Assembly: GCA_027923505.1 (NCBI GenBank)
Contig: BROI01000001.1
Coordinates: forward strand, 900,501-964,500
Source: Mayamaea pseudoterrestris
Lineage: Eukaryota > Bacillariophyta > Bacillariophyceae > Sellaphorales > Sellaphoraceae
Reading direction: 5' to 3'
Length of the DNA stretch: 64,000 nt
The notes beneath the pieces were generated by a model. That model worked only from the letters and a program-made list of their open reading frames with translations. It searched no databases and was not told the DNA's origin. Positions 52,192 to 63,534 of this stretch are shown here, piece by piece. Positions within the stretch are counted from its first letter, which is position 1. The number at the start of each line of letters is the position of its first letter. The position numbers and the translations under genes are program-made.

Positions 52192-54720
52192 ATTTGGGTG
52201 TATACATGGCTTGCTGTAGGGGCGCTTGAATGTCAAGGCATCCGTGGGCTGAGACTGGTGACAAGTTGTCACCAAATACATTGCAGTCTACTGAGACACC
52301 AGCCAGGCTAACCATCTTGTAGCGCAGTCACAATAATGATGTTGGCACCATTCTGGTGTACTTTGGGTGTATACATGGCTTGCTGTAGGGGCGTTTGAAT
52401 GTCAAGGCATCAGCGGGCTGAGACTGGTGACAAGTTGTCACCAAATACATTACAGTCTAATGTGACACCAACCAAGCATACCATTATGTTGCGCAGCGTT
52501 TATAATGATGTTGGCACCATTCTGGTGTACTTTGGGTGTATACATGGCTTGCTGTAAGGGCGTTTGAATGTCAAGGCACCCGCGGGCTCAGAGACAAGTT
52601 GTCACCAAATACATTCCAGTCTACTGAGACACCAACCAAGTAAACCATCTTGTAGCAAAGCCTAAAAAATGATGTATGCACCATTCTGATGTATTTTAGG
52701 TGTATACATGGCTTGCTGTAGGGGCGTTTGAATGTCAAGGCATCTGCAGGCTGAGACTGGTGACAAGTTGTCACCAAATACATTCCAGTCTACTGAGACA
52801 CCAAACAAGCATACCATCATGTAGCGCAGCCATAATAATGGTGGTGGCACCATTATGGTGTATTTTGGGTGTATACATGGCTTGCTGTAGGGGCGCTTGA
52901 ATGTCAAGGCATTTGTGGGCTGAGACTGGTGACAAGTTGTCACCAATAACATTCCAGTCTACTGAGACACAAGTTAGGCATACGGATTTTTAGCGCACCC
53001 TAAATTATGATGTTGGCACCATTCTGGTGTAATTTGGATGTAGACATGGCTTGCTGTAGAGCCATTTGAATGTCAAGGCATTCCCGGGTTGAGACTGGTG
53101 ACAAGTTGTCACCAAATACATTGCAGTCTACTGAGACACCAACCAAGCATACCATCATGTAGCGCAGCCTCAATAATGATGGTGGCACCATTCTGGTGTA
53201 TTTTGGGTGTATACATGGCTTGCTGTAGAGCCATTTGAATGTCAAGGCATTCCCAGGTTGAGACTGGTGACAAGTTGTCACCAAATACATTGCAGTCTAC
53301 TGAGACACCAGCCAATCATATGGGTTTTAGCGCAGCCTGAATAATATTGTTGGCCCCATTCAGGTGTGATTTGGGTGTATACATGGCTTGCTGTAGGGGT
53401 GTTTGAATGTCAAGGCATCAGCGGGCTGAGACTGGTGACAAGTTGTCACCAATCACATTCCAGTCTACTGAGACACCAAGCGAGCATGCCATCATGTAGC
53501 GTAGTTTAAAGAATTATGTGGGCACCATACTGGTGTACTTTGGGTGTATACATGGCTTGCTGAAGGGGCGTTTGAATGTCAAGGCATCCACAGACTGAGA
53601 CTGGTGACAAGTTGTCACCAAATCCATTCCAGTCTACTGAGACACCAACCAAACATACCATCATGTAGCGCAGCCATAATAATGATGTGGGCACCATTTT
53701 GGTGTACTTTGGGTGTATACATGGATTGCTGTAGGCCATTTGAATGTCAATGGCATTCCGGGTTGAGACTGGTGACAAGTTGTCACCAAATACATTCCAG
53801 TCTACTGAGACACCAAACAAGCATACCATCATGTAGCGCAGCCATAATAATGATGTGGGCACCATTTTGGTGTACTTTGGGTGTATACATGGCTTGCTGT
53901 AGGGGCGCTTGAATGTCAAGGCATCCGCAGGCTGAGACTGGTGACAAGTTGTCACCAAATACATTGCAGTCTACTGAGACACCAACCAAGCATACCACCA
54001 TGTAGCGCAGCCTTATTAATGATGTTGGCACCATTCTGGTGTACTTTGGGTGTATACATGGCTTGCTGTAGGGGCGTTTGAATGTCAAGGCATCCGCAGG
54101 CTGAGACTGGTGACAAGTTGTCACCAAATACATTGCAGTCTACTGAGACACCAACCAAGCATACCATCATGTAGCGCAGCCTCAATAATGATGTTGGCAC
54201 CATTCTGGTGTAATTTGGATGTAGACATGGCTTGCTGTAGAGCCATTTGAATGTCAAGGCATTCCCAGGTTGAGACTGGTGACAAGTTGTCACCAAATAC
54301 ATTGCAGTCTACTGAGACACCAACCAAGCATACCATCATGTAGCGCAGCCTCAATAATGATGTTGGCACCATTCTGGTGTACTTTGGGTGTATACATGGC
54401 TTGCTGTAGGGGCGCTTGAATGTCAAGGCATCCGTGGGCTGAGACTGGTGACAAGTTGTCACCAAATACATTGCAGTCTACTGAGACACCAGCCAAGCAT
54501 ACGGTTTTGTAGCGCAGCTTCAATAATGATGTTGGCACCATTCTGGTGTAATTTGGATGTAGACATGGCTTGCTGTAGAGCCATTTGAATGTCAAGGCAT
54601 TCCCAGGTTGAGACTGGTGACAAGTTGTCACCAAATACATTGCAGTCTACTGAGACACCAGCCAGGCATACAGTTTTGTAGCGCAGCTTAAATAATGATG
54701 TTGGCACCATTCTGGTGTAT

Positions 54721-55878
54721 TTTGGGTGTAGACATGGCTTGCTGTAGGGGCGTTTGAATGTCATGGCATCAGCGGGTTGAGATTGGTGACAAGTTGTCAC
54801 CAAATACATTGCAGTCTACTGAGACACCAACCAAGCATACCATCATGTAGCGCAGCCATAATAATGATGTTGGCACCATTCTGGTGTACTTTGGGTGTAT
54901 ACATGGCTTGCTGTAGGGGCATTTGAATGTCAAGGCATCCGCAGGCTGAGATTGGTGACAAGTTGTCACCAAATACATTGCAGTCTACTGAGACACCAGC
55001 CAGGCATATGGGTTTGTAGCGCAGCTTAAATAATGATGTTGGCACCATTCTGGTGTATTTTGGGTGTATACATGGCTTGCTGAAGAGCCATTTGAATGTC
55101 AAGGCATTCCTGGGTTGAGACTGGTGACAAGTTGTCACCAAATACATTGCAGTCTACTGAGACACCAACCAAGCATACCATCATGTAGCGCAGCCTCAAT
55201 AATGATGTTGGCACCATTCTGGTGTATTTTGGGTGTAGACATGGCTTGCTGTAGGGGCGTTTGAATGTCATGGCATCAGCGGGTTGAGATTGGTGACAAT
55301 TTGGGTGTAGACATGGCTTGCTGTAGGGGCGTTTGAATGTCATGGCATCAGCGGGTTGAGATTGGTGACAAGTTGTCACCAAATACATTGCAGTCTACTG
55401 AGACACCAACCAAGCATACCATCATGTAGCGCAGCCATAATAATGATGTTGGCACCATTCTGGTGTACTTTGGGTGTATACATGGCTTGCTGTAGGGGCA
55501 TTTGAATGTCAAGGCATCCGCAGGCTGAGATTGGTGACAAGTTGTCACCAAATACATTGCAGTCTACTGAGACACCAGCCAGGCATATGGGTTTGTAGCG
55601 CAGCTTAAATAATGATGTTGGCACCATTCTGGTGTATTTTGGGTGTATACATGGCTTGCTGAAGAGCCATTTGAATGTCAAGGCATTCCTGGGTTGAGAC
55701 TGGTGACAAGTTGTCACCAAATACATTGCAGTCTACTGAGACACCAACCAAGCATACCATCATGTAGCGCAGCCTCAATAATGATGTTGGCACCATTCTG
55801 GTGTATTTTGGGTGTAGACATGGCTTGCTGTAGGGGCGTTTGAATGTCATGGCATCAGCGGGTTGAGATTGGTGACAA
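54721..55878 (+). repeat. Perfect tandem block duplication of 579 bp within the satellite
   Basis: Copies 54721-55299 and 55300-55878. Both include the marker variants 'GGCATATGGGTTTGTAGC' and 'GCTGAAGAGCCATTTG'. 579 is three units plus 72 bp. The junction reads GGTGACAA joined to TTTGGGTG with no clear shared bases, and it truncates the dyad of that unit. Confidence 0.88.
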
Positions 55879-58041
55879 GTTGTCACCAAATACATTGCAG
55901 TCTACTGAGACACCAGCTAGGCATATGTTTTTGTATTGCAGCTTAAATAATGATGTTGGCACCATTGTGGTGTAATTTGGATGTAGACATGGCTTGCTGT
56001 AGAGCCATTTGAATGTCAAGGTGTCTGCCGGCTGAGACTGGTGAGGTGTTGTCACCAATCACATTGCAGTCTACTGAGACACCAACCAAGCATACCGTCA
56101 TGTTGCGCAGCCATAATAATGATGTTGGCACCATTCTGGTGTACTTTGGGTCTATACATGGCTTGCTGTAGGGGCACTTGAATGTCAAGGCATCAGCGGG
56201 TTGAGATTGGTGACAAGTTGTCACCAAATACATTGCAGTCTACTGAGACACCAGCCAGGCATACGGTTTTGTAGCGCAGCTTCAATAATGATGTTGGCAC
56301 CATTCTGGTGTAATTTGGATGTAGACATGGCTTGCTGTATGGGCGCTTGAATGTCAAGGCATCCGTGGGCTGAGACTGGTGACAAGTTGTCACCAAATAC
56401 ATTGCAGTCTACTGAGACACCAACCAAGCATACCATCATGTAGCGCAGCCTTAATAATGATGTTGGCACCATTCTGGTGTAATTTGGGTGTATACATGGC
56501 TTGCTGTAGGGGCGTTTGAATGTCAAGGCATTCCCGGGCTGAGACTGGTGACAAGTTGTCACCAAATACATTGCAGTCTACTGAGACACCAACCAAGCAT
56601 ACCATCATGTAGCGCAGCTTAAATAATGATGTTGGCACCATTCTGGTGTAATTTGGATGTAGACATGGCTTGCTGTAGAGCCATTTGAATGTCAAGGCAT
56701 TCCCGGGTTGAGACTGGTGACAAGTTGTCACCAAATACATTGCAGTCTACTGAGACACCAACCAAGCATACCATCATGTAGCGCAGCCTCAATAATGATG
56801 TTGGCACCATTCTGGTGTACTTTGGGTGTATACATGGCTTGCTGTATGGGGCGTTTGAAGGTCGAGGCATCTGCTGGCTGAGATTGGTGACAAGTTGTCA
56901 CCAAATACATTGCAGTCTACTGAGACACCAACCAAGCATACCACCATGTAGCGCAGCCTTGATAATGATGTTGGCACAATTCTGGTGCTATTTGGGTGTA
57001 TACATGGCTTTGTTGTAGGGGCGTTTGAATGTCAAGGGATCTGCGGGCTGAGATTGGTGACAAGTTGTCACCAATTACATTGCAGTCTACTGAGACATCA
57101 ACCAAGCATATTATCATGTAGCGCAGCCTCAATAATGGTGGTGGCACCATTCTGGTGTATTTTGGGTGTATACATGGCTTGCTGCGAGGCGTTTGAATGT
57201 CAAGGCATCCGTGGGCTGAGACTGGTGACAAGTTGTCACCAAATACATTGCAGTCTACTGAGACACCAACCAAGCATACCATCATGTAGCGCAGCCTTAA
57301 TAATGATGTTGGCACCATTCTGGTGTACTTTGGGTGTATACATGGCTTGCTGTAGGGGCATTTGAATGTCAAGGCATCCGCAGGCTGAGACTGGTGACAA
57401 GTTGTCACCAATTACATTGCAGTCTACTGAGACACCAACCAAGCATACCATCATGTAGCGCAGCCTCAATAATGGTGGTGGCACCATTATGGTGTATTTT
57501 GGGTGTATACATGGCTTGCTGTAGGGGCGCTTGAATGTCAAGGCATCCGTGGGCTGAGACTGGTGACAAGTTGTCACCAAATACATTGCAGTCTACTGAG
57601 ACACCAGCCAGGCATACGGTTTTGTAGCGCAGCTTAAATAATGATGTTGGCACCATTCTGGTGTATTTTGGGTGTAGACATGGCTTGCTGTAGGGGCGTT
57701 TGAATGTCAAGGCATCCGCAGGCTGAGACTGGTGACAAGTTGTCACCAAATACATTGCAGTCTACTGAGACACCAACCAAGCATACCATCATGTAGCGCA
57801 GCCTTAATAATGATGTTGGCACCATTCTGGTGTACTTTGGGTGTATACATGGCTTGCTGTAGGGGCGTTTGAATGTCAAGGCATCCGTGGGCTGAGACTG
57901 GTGACAAGTTGTCACCAAATACATTGCAGTCTACTGAGACACCAACCAAGCATACCATCATGTAGCGCAGCCTTAATAATGATGTTGGCACCATTCTGGT
58001 GTACTTTGGGTGTATACATGGCTTGCTGTGCATTTGAATGT

Positions 58042-58111
58042 CAAGGCATGCAGCTAAAAGGTCACAATACGCGCCCAATGTGGCACTGGACTTGCAACAT
58101 GTGCAAGGCAT
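58042..58111. other. 54-bp insertion between 8-bp direct repeats in the satellite
   Basis: CAAGGCAT is present at 58042-58049 and again at 58104-58111. Between them lie 54 bp unrelated to the satellite, starting GCAGCTAAAAGGTCACAATA. Removing one repeat and the insert restores the normal unit text (TGTCAAGGCATCCGCAGGCTG). The ends of the insert are not clear inverted repeats. Confidence 0.75.
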
Positions 58112-58934
58112 CCGCAGGCTGAGACTGGTGACAAGTTGTCACCAAATACATTGCAGTTTACTGAGACATCAACCATGCATACCATCATGTAGCGCAGCCT
58201 CAATATTGGTGGTGGTACCGTTCTGGTGTACTTTGGGTGTATACATGGCTTGCTGTAGGGGCGCTTGAATGTCAAGGCAACCGTGGGCTGAGACTGGTGA
58301 CTAGTTGTCACCAAATACATTGCAGTCTACTGAGACACCAACCAAGCATACCATCTTGTAGCACAGCCAAAATAATGATGTTGGCACAATTCTGGTGTAA
58401 TTTGGGTGTATACATGGCTTGCTGTAGGGGCTTTAAATGTCTAGTCATCTGCGGGCTGAGACTGGTGAGAACTTTTCACCAATCACGTTGCAGTGTACTG
58501 AGACACCAGCCAAGCGTACCATCTTGTAGCGCAGCCTAAGTAATGACATTGGCACCATTCTGGTGTACTTTGGGTGTATACATGGCTTGCTGTAGGGGCA
58601 TTTGAATGTCAAGGCATCCGCGGGCTGAGACTGGTGACAAGTTGTCACCAAATACATTGCAGTCTACTGAGACACCAACCAAGCGTACCATCATGTAGCG
58701 CAGCCAACATAATTTTGTTGGCACCTTTCTGGTGTACTTTGGGTGTATACATGGCTTGCTGTAGGGGCGTTTGAATGTCAAGGCATCCGCAGGCTGAGAC
58801 TGGTGACAAGTTGTCACCAAATACATTGCAGTCTACTGAGACACTAACCATGCATATCATCATGTAGTGCAGCCATAATAATGATGTGGGCACCATTCTG
58901 GTGTAATTTACGCGCATACTTTGAGCCACGTGTA

Positions 58935-59010
58935 TGTCCAAATTAATCCAGAATGGTGCTAACATCCTTATTTCAGGTGCTCTACAAGATGAGTTGACTG
59001 GTGGTGTACG
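58935..59010 (-). repeat. Diverged partial satellite unit in inverted orientation, right edge
   Basis: Read on the minus strand, 'CACCAGTCAACTCATCTTGT', 'AGAGCACCTGAAATAAGGAT' and 'GTTAGCACCATTCTGGATTA' follow the unit order (CACCAACCAAGCATACC, ATGTAGCGCAGCC, GATGTTGGCACCATTCTGG). It resembles the left-edge inverted unit more than the array core; both share GGTGCTAACATCCTT. Confidence 0.8.
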
Positions 59011-59160
59011 TTGCTCTTAAACTGATGGTGCCGTTAACTATGATACCTACATTCCCATCCCCTTGACATGTCACTCTATACATTACTTCTTTCTAATAAA
59101 GACTATTTTTGCTAGCAAAAATGTCATTTTGGTCAAAATTATAGGTGGAGGGCGATTCAT

Positions 59161-61383
59161 TCATTGTGAAGCTTGACTGAAGAAGTCAGCTTTTGGCGGG
59201 CGACCCAGCAGGTCTGACAGCATTGCCGATGGGTCCTTGGCACCACCATGGATTAGCATCTTGCGCCAAAACGCTTGCCCAGGCCCCTTTGCTAGACTAT
59301 CGGCTTGGAAACACTGCTTCCAGATATCACCAGCAAACACTTGGGAGTACAGGTACCCATAGTAACCTGCACCATACGTTACAAGGTGTCCAAAGCGACT
59401 ATGCCAGTGAGTTCCTTCGGCATGCGGAACACCTAAATCAGCATGCAGTTTTGAAAAGATTTGTGTCGTGGACATGTTTCGCGTAGCTTCCGTCGCGGCG
59501 CCAAACAATATCTGATCAAAGTTCGAGTAGAGTATTTGGTTCTGCCGTTCCAGTGATGCAAACTCGTAACGTGACTGCTGTAGCTTGGATATAGCGTCGT
59601 CTGGCAAGGGTTCACCGTTATATGTCTGAACGGCTAGAATCTTGAGAAATTGCTTGTCCCAGACAAAGTATTCCATCACGTGCGAAGGCGTTTCGACAAA
59701 ATCCATCGCCGCCCGCGTACCCGACATGTGCTGAAAGTTGGTGCGACTCAGTAGCGAGTGCAAGGCATGGCCAAACTCATGAAATAACGTCTCCACTTCG
59801 GAATGTGATAGAAACTCTTCTTTGGCAGATGAAAGGTTGCAGACAAGCACAACGACTGGCTGCTGGTACTCGGGTGGCTCGTGACTAGGATCCGTCGCAA
59901 GGCAACCACATCGAACGGTAAAGTGAGCAGCATGTGTGTACTTTCCCGGTCGAGCATGCAAGTCCAAGTAAACTGTCCCGTGAGACTCGCCAGTTTTTTC
60001 ATTGACAAATGTGAATTTGCGGATCCCTCGGTTGGACTGCGCATGCTCGCCATCCCATGCCTCGGCCGCATCCATGACTTGTTCCTGCATGGTCATTCCA
60101 AACAGTCTTGACACCAATACCTGTATAGCACGTACACAGTTGTCAATTGTTAGGTAGGGTGTAACGGTATTGATATCAAATCCGTTGCGTGCCTTCAGCA
60201 AGCTAATGTAAAACGAAATGTCCCAAGGCTCGACTTGGCTGGAAAATTCAACCGCTTGCTTTGCTCTAGCAATCATTTCCATGTCACGTTTCCAAGCAGA
60301 GTAATTGTTAATTTGTAATTCTTTCAGGAAGGCCACGACGCGATTCGGATGCTTAGCCATTCTATCTTGCAAAACTCGGTGTGCGTACGACTCAAAGCCA
60401 AGAGCAGTCGCCAGTTGTCGCCGACGATCAATCAAGGCGTCCAAAACAGCCAAATTCTCGGGAACACTGGTGCTGTGTGCCATATAGACATCGCGTCGAA
60501 GGTTTGGATCGTGTGAATAGCGTATCAGCGACTGTAGTAAATGTGGTTGATTCGTATGGAGCTCAAGTTGATTGATATTTGAATCACTTTCGTCAAGCGT
60601 TGCTACTTCTTCTATACCATACGAACTCAAAACTTGGTTTGGTAGTATAGCTTTGACTGGAGCAGCCGCAACGCGAAAGGTTTGATCCGAATGAACAATG
60701 TTCTGCGAAAATAAACCTTCCAGCTGAGAAACGGAATGCGCAAGATCGGCTACGCGTGCACGTTGCGCTTCTGGCAACTGGATCCCATCTCGCTCAAATT
60801 CTGCCTGCAGCAGCCCTGCAAACCGCTGCTCCTCCTCGGACAGTTGCTGAAACAATGGTTGATTACCGGTGACTTGTTTGAGTGCATGATAGAGTCTCTC
60901 ATCACTGTTCAATTCGGCAATGTAATGAGCGAGTGCGTCAAAAGCCTTTTGCGCAGCGTCTCGCCAAACTGGATCAACATGGACGCTCCGACAAAGCTCA
61001 GCTGCATCGATGACGTTGCAGACAGTCTTGGATATGAGATCCAACTCGTACAATATTTGAGTGGCTTGAGATCGAGTCGAAAGTGGGGTCAAGCAACGTA
61101 AGGCTAGGGCGTCGCGAAAGCGGTTGCAGTCTTCAGCTGCTTCATAGGCTGCACGCAGGAAATCAGATGGCTTTATCAAGTTTGGAATCGAAAAAAGACC
61201 CGTCACTGATGAAAATTGTCGAGTTAATTGGCGCCGAATGTAAGAGGAAGATGGATTAGCCGATGCTTGTGCGCGTCGTGTTCCATCTTCGAGTTGACGG
61301 CAAAATGAAAGCCGGTTCGTCGACAATTTATATACTCGTTTCAACAATAACCTTTGAATCGATACACTAGCCACTCGCTGCAT
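59161..61383 (-). CDS. MIP: Mitochondrial intermediate peptidase (M3 oligopeptidase)
   Basis: 740 residues, typical for MIP/Oct1. The enzyme trims an octapeptide from matrix precursors after MPP cleavage. The first 60 residues form a strong mitochondrial presequence (MQRVASVSIQRLLLKRVYKL and further Arg/Ser, no acidic residues until about 32), ending near 'RQFSSV'. The helical N-domain follows. The M3 catalytic motif is HEFGH (535-539) in 'SEVETLFHEFGHALHSLLSRT', and the third zinc ligand, a Glu, is in 'DFVETPSHVMEYF'. The substrate-binding 'GYYGYLYSQVFAGDIW' and 'GHLVTYGAGYYGY' segments identify MIP/thimet-type peptidases. No intron. The stop is about 150 bp from the right edge of the satellite, and the start diverges from the gene at 61618. 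Confidence 0.95.
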   Translation of the reverse strand: MQRVASVSIQRLLLKRVYKLSTNRLSFCRQLEDGTRRAQASANPSSSYIRRQLTRQFSSVTGLFSIPNLIKPSDFLRAAYEAAEDCNRFRDALALRCLTPLSTRSQATQILYELDLISKTVCNVIDAAELCRSVHVDPVWRDAAQKAFDALAHYIAELNSDERLYHALKQVTGNQPLFQQLSEEEQRFAGLLQAEFERDGIQLPEAQRARVADLAHSVSQLEGLFSQNIVHSDQTFRVAAAPVKAILPNQVLSSYGIEEVATLDESDSNINQLELHTNQPHLLQSLIRYSHDPNLRRDVYMAHSTSVPENLAVLDALIDRRRQLATALGFESYAHRVLQDRMAKHPNRVVAFLKELQINNYSAWKRDMEMIARAKQAVEFSSQVEPWDISFYISLLKARNGFDINTVTPYLTIDNCVRAIQVLVSRLFGMTMQEQVMDAAEAWDGEHAQSNRGIRKFTFVNEKTGESHGTVYLDLHARPGKYTHAAHFTVRCGCLATDPSHEPPEYQQPVVVLVCNLSSAKEEFLSHSEVETLFHEFGHALHSLLSRTNFQHMSGTRAAMDFVETPSHVMEYFVWDKQFLKILAVQTYNGEPLPDDAISKLQQSRYEFASLERQNQILYSNFDQILFGAATEATRNMSTTQIFSKLHADLGVPHAEGTHWHSRFGHLVTYGAGYYGYLYSQVFAGDIWKQCFQADSLAKGPGQAFWRKMLIHGGAKDPSAMLSDLLGRPPKADFFSQASQ

Positions 61384-61617
61384 GATTAATGCAGCCCTAA
61401 TTCCGGGCGACTGAGGTATGCTGTTGGCTCGAACTTAATAGTCGACGGCCGCGAGCATCAATTTTTTTGGTTGGCGAACTTTCGTCGCATCAATGGATTT
61501 TAGTACCGGTACGATTTTCGAAGACGTTTTGGATCACAATGAAGACGCCGCGCTGCACACATCCACGCTTGCACCTTTCAAGGGAACTCAATCGTAATTA
61601 ACGTTTCTGCCATCAAC

Positions 61618-63111
61618 ATGAGTCTCAACTCTAGCTTTGATTCACCTGCCGCAGATGCGCGCAAATTTATTATCGCGACAACGACGGCGCCGACGGCCGG
61701 CTTGACTGTTTCGCCATTTTTGCCGCGCACCAACGTCCTCGGCTCCAAGACGGACGCGCTCCTGTCTTTGACGGACGAAGAAACGTCTGCAGCTGCCACA
61801 TGTAAGTATTGAAATTGAGAAATGACGGAACATTGAACAGATTTTTTCCCTCATGCTAAATCTCTTTAATCGCTAAAACATAATGCAGCTACGGGCAATG
61901 ATGCGAACACTACCGAACCAGTTTTGGCAGACGAGCTTGACTTACACAAGGATACGTTGGCGCATAAAGCTGCAAGCGGCATTACCAAATGCAATATTGC
62001 CAAGCCTCTTTTGACTGAAACTCTTGAACCGACGGCGAGCCATGCGAGCAATCGAAACGTCATAGACTTTACGGACAATGTTGAATTCACTTTGACAACA
62101 AAGTCTGGCCGCAAAAGCGTCAAGCCTAGCCGATTCAGCTACGATAATGCTGGCAATCAAAGCAGCATTGTTGTTGGGGCTGGAAAATTGCATGCATCCC
62201 AGAAAATGAAGAAGAGTCTCGCCAAGACTCCGAAGGGCAGCAAGGACATTCTTGCGAACGCGGCGCCACCAGCCTCCATCGCCAAGGTACTCTTTACATC
62301 AGATGTAGCAGTCAAAGAGGCCAATGAGAAGGAGCCTATCGATATGACGGAAAATTTGGTAGCGGCGCCAGCTGATGAAGCCAAGATCGACGAGCATATT
62401 GCCAAGGTGGTTGGACCGACGAAGCTCGATAAGTACTCGACGGAAACGACGGTCACGCCAACGAAGGAAGAAAGCAAGGACAGCCACGCAGGCACGCAGG
62501 AAACGGGTGCCGTCTTTGTTTTGTCGACCGACGAAGCTTTTGCGCCGGGCACGGAGGAAGGCAAGGATGACGAGCCCGTCAAGCCGGCGAATCTAGAGAA
62601 GCGAGCTGCCGCGTCGACCAAAAATAGTGCCACATTGACGCCTGCGGTGGATGCCACGATGAACAAGCAGCAAGTCATGAATATGACGAACATGTCGCAC
62701 GTCATTGGCGACGAAAGTTCAGGTGACGAAAGCATGATTGTTGGCAAGATGATAGTGTCGGGTACTGGCAAGAGTGGGTGGTCGCTTATTGTGGCAAACA
62801 TTGCTCGTTTCTTCTTGGCCGTCACACTCTTGGCTATTATTGCTGTCGCGGCTCTTGTGGTACTAGGTGGGACCTTGGCATTCTTGTTCCCTGACGTCGA
62901 TCATGTTTCCATTTTACAACGGCTTGTGCAACTGAACAAGGACCATTTCAAGGCGATGCAAGGGGTTGTCGAATCGGCTTATTTGGGTAGCACGATGGAT
63001 ACTGACGAGATTTTGTTGCCGGAGGAATCCGCCACCTATGTTGACACGGCTGCTACGAGTGTGTACGCTGTGATTGAACAAGGCCGGGCTGTCATGCAAG
63101 CTTTCTTTTAA
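61618..63111 (+). CDS. Unknown single-span membrane protein, two exons
   Basis: Exons 61618-61801 and 61889-63111 joined across an 87-nt GT-AG intron; the joined frame is 468 residues. Residues 1-355 are hydrophilic, rich in Lys, Glu, Ala and Thr, with no recognisable fold. They include possible short motifs such as 'ARKFIIATTTAPTAGLTVSPFLPRT' and 'DNVEFTLTTKSGRKSVKPSRFSYD'. One clear membrane span lies near the C-terminus (about 370-400, 'FFLAVTLLAIIAVAALVVLGGTLAFLF'), followed by about 70 residues with an amphipathic start ('ILQRLVQLNKDHFKAM'). There is no signal peptide, so a long cytosolic or nucleoplasmic N-terminus and short lumenal tail are likely, as in inner-nuclear-membrane or ER tail-anchored-like proteins; this is inference. 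I do not recognise the family. Confidence 0.75.
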
Positions 63112-63534
63112 TGATAAATTGTTTAATGTTTCGAGCAGATTGCTGGAATCTAATGGGAAGTGATGATACATAGCGGTGATGCGCTAATAGACTTCCACTA
63201 ATCGTACGTCGTATTATTATGCACATAGCAGCATTACATCATAGCATTGTCGATGGCATCAGTCGTGCGTTGCAAAAACAATGCGGCAATCACTCAGTCG
63301 TACCGCGACTTGAGATGTCGTCCGCACCGTTCGATCCACCATGACAAGTTTGCGCCAGCGCCAACATCATCTTATCTCGGTGCAATATATTATAACCATG
63401 CTGCTTACTTTACAAAGCTACCGAGATATACTATCTTTGCTATTGCAATACTGGCCGCCAGTCCCCGCAGCATGAAAAAAAGCAACCAATATATTATAAC
63501 CACCCGAGATATACTATCTTTGCTATTGCAATAC
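63112..63534. other. Convergent spacer containing a degenerate direct repeat
   Basis: 423 bp between two stop codons. CAATATATTATAACCA occurs at 63383 and 63487, and CCGAGATATACTATCTTTGC (extending to GCAATACT) at 63421 and 63504. The second repeat lacks about 21 bp present between the two blocks of the first. The right-hand copy ends at the stop codon of the SDR gene. No other feature is visible. Confidence 0.7.

Larger units (their letters stand above)
46225..58910 (+). repeat. 169-bp satellite array, about 75 units
   Basis: The unit can be phased on the dyad GGTGACAAGTTGTCACC, for example in the series at about 46375, 46544, 46713, 46882, 47051 and 47220, spaced 169 bp. Within a unit the order is: dyad, AAATACATTGCAGTCTACTG, AGACACCAACCAAGCATACC, ATCATGTAGCGCAGCC, AATGATGTTGGCACCATTCT, GGTGTA, TTTGGGTGTATACATGGCTT, GCTGTAGGGGCGTTTGAATG, TCAAGGCATCCG, GGCTGAGACT. 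Two variable positions define subtypes (CCAACCAAGCATACCATCATG or CCAGCCAGGCATACGGTTTTG; GGGGCGTTTG or AGCCATTTG). Units on the right are more diverged from each other than those on the left. 169 is not a multiple of three, so frames break at every unit and the many short open frames are not genes. Confidence 0.95.

Noticed and set aside
46364-58965. Dozens of 60-150-codon open frames on both strands with similar peptides
   Set aside because: They are the translated satellite. The 169-bp unit is not a multiple of three, so each frame closes or shifts within two units. Peptides appear on both strands at once and no start or splice context is kept.
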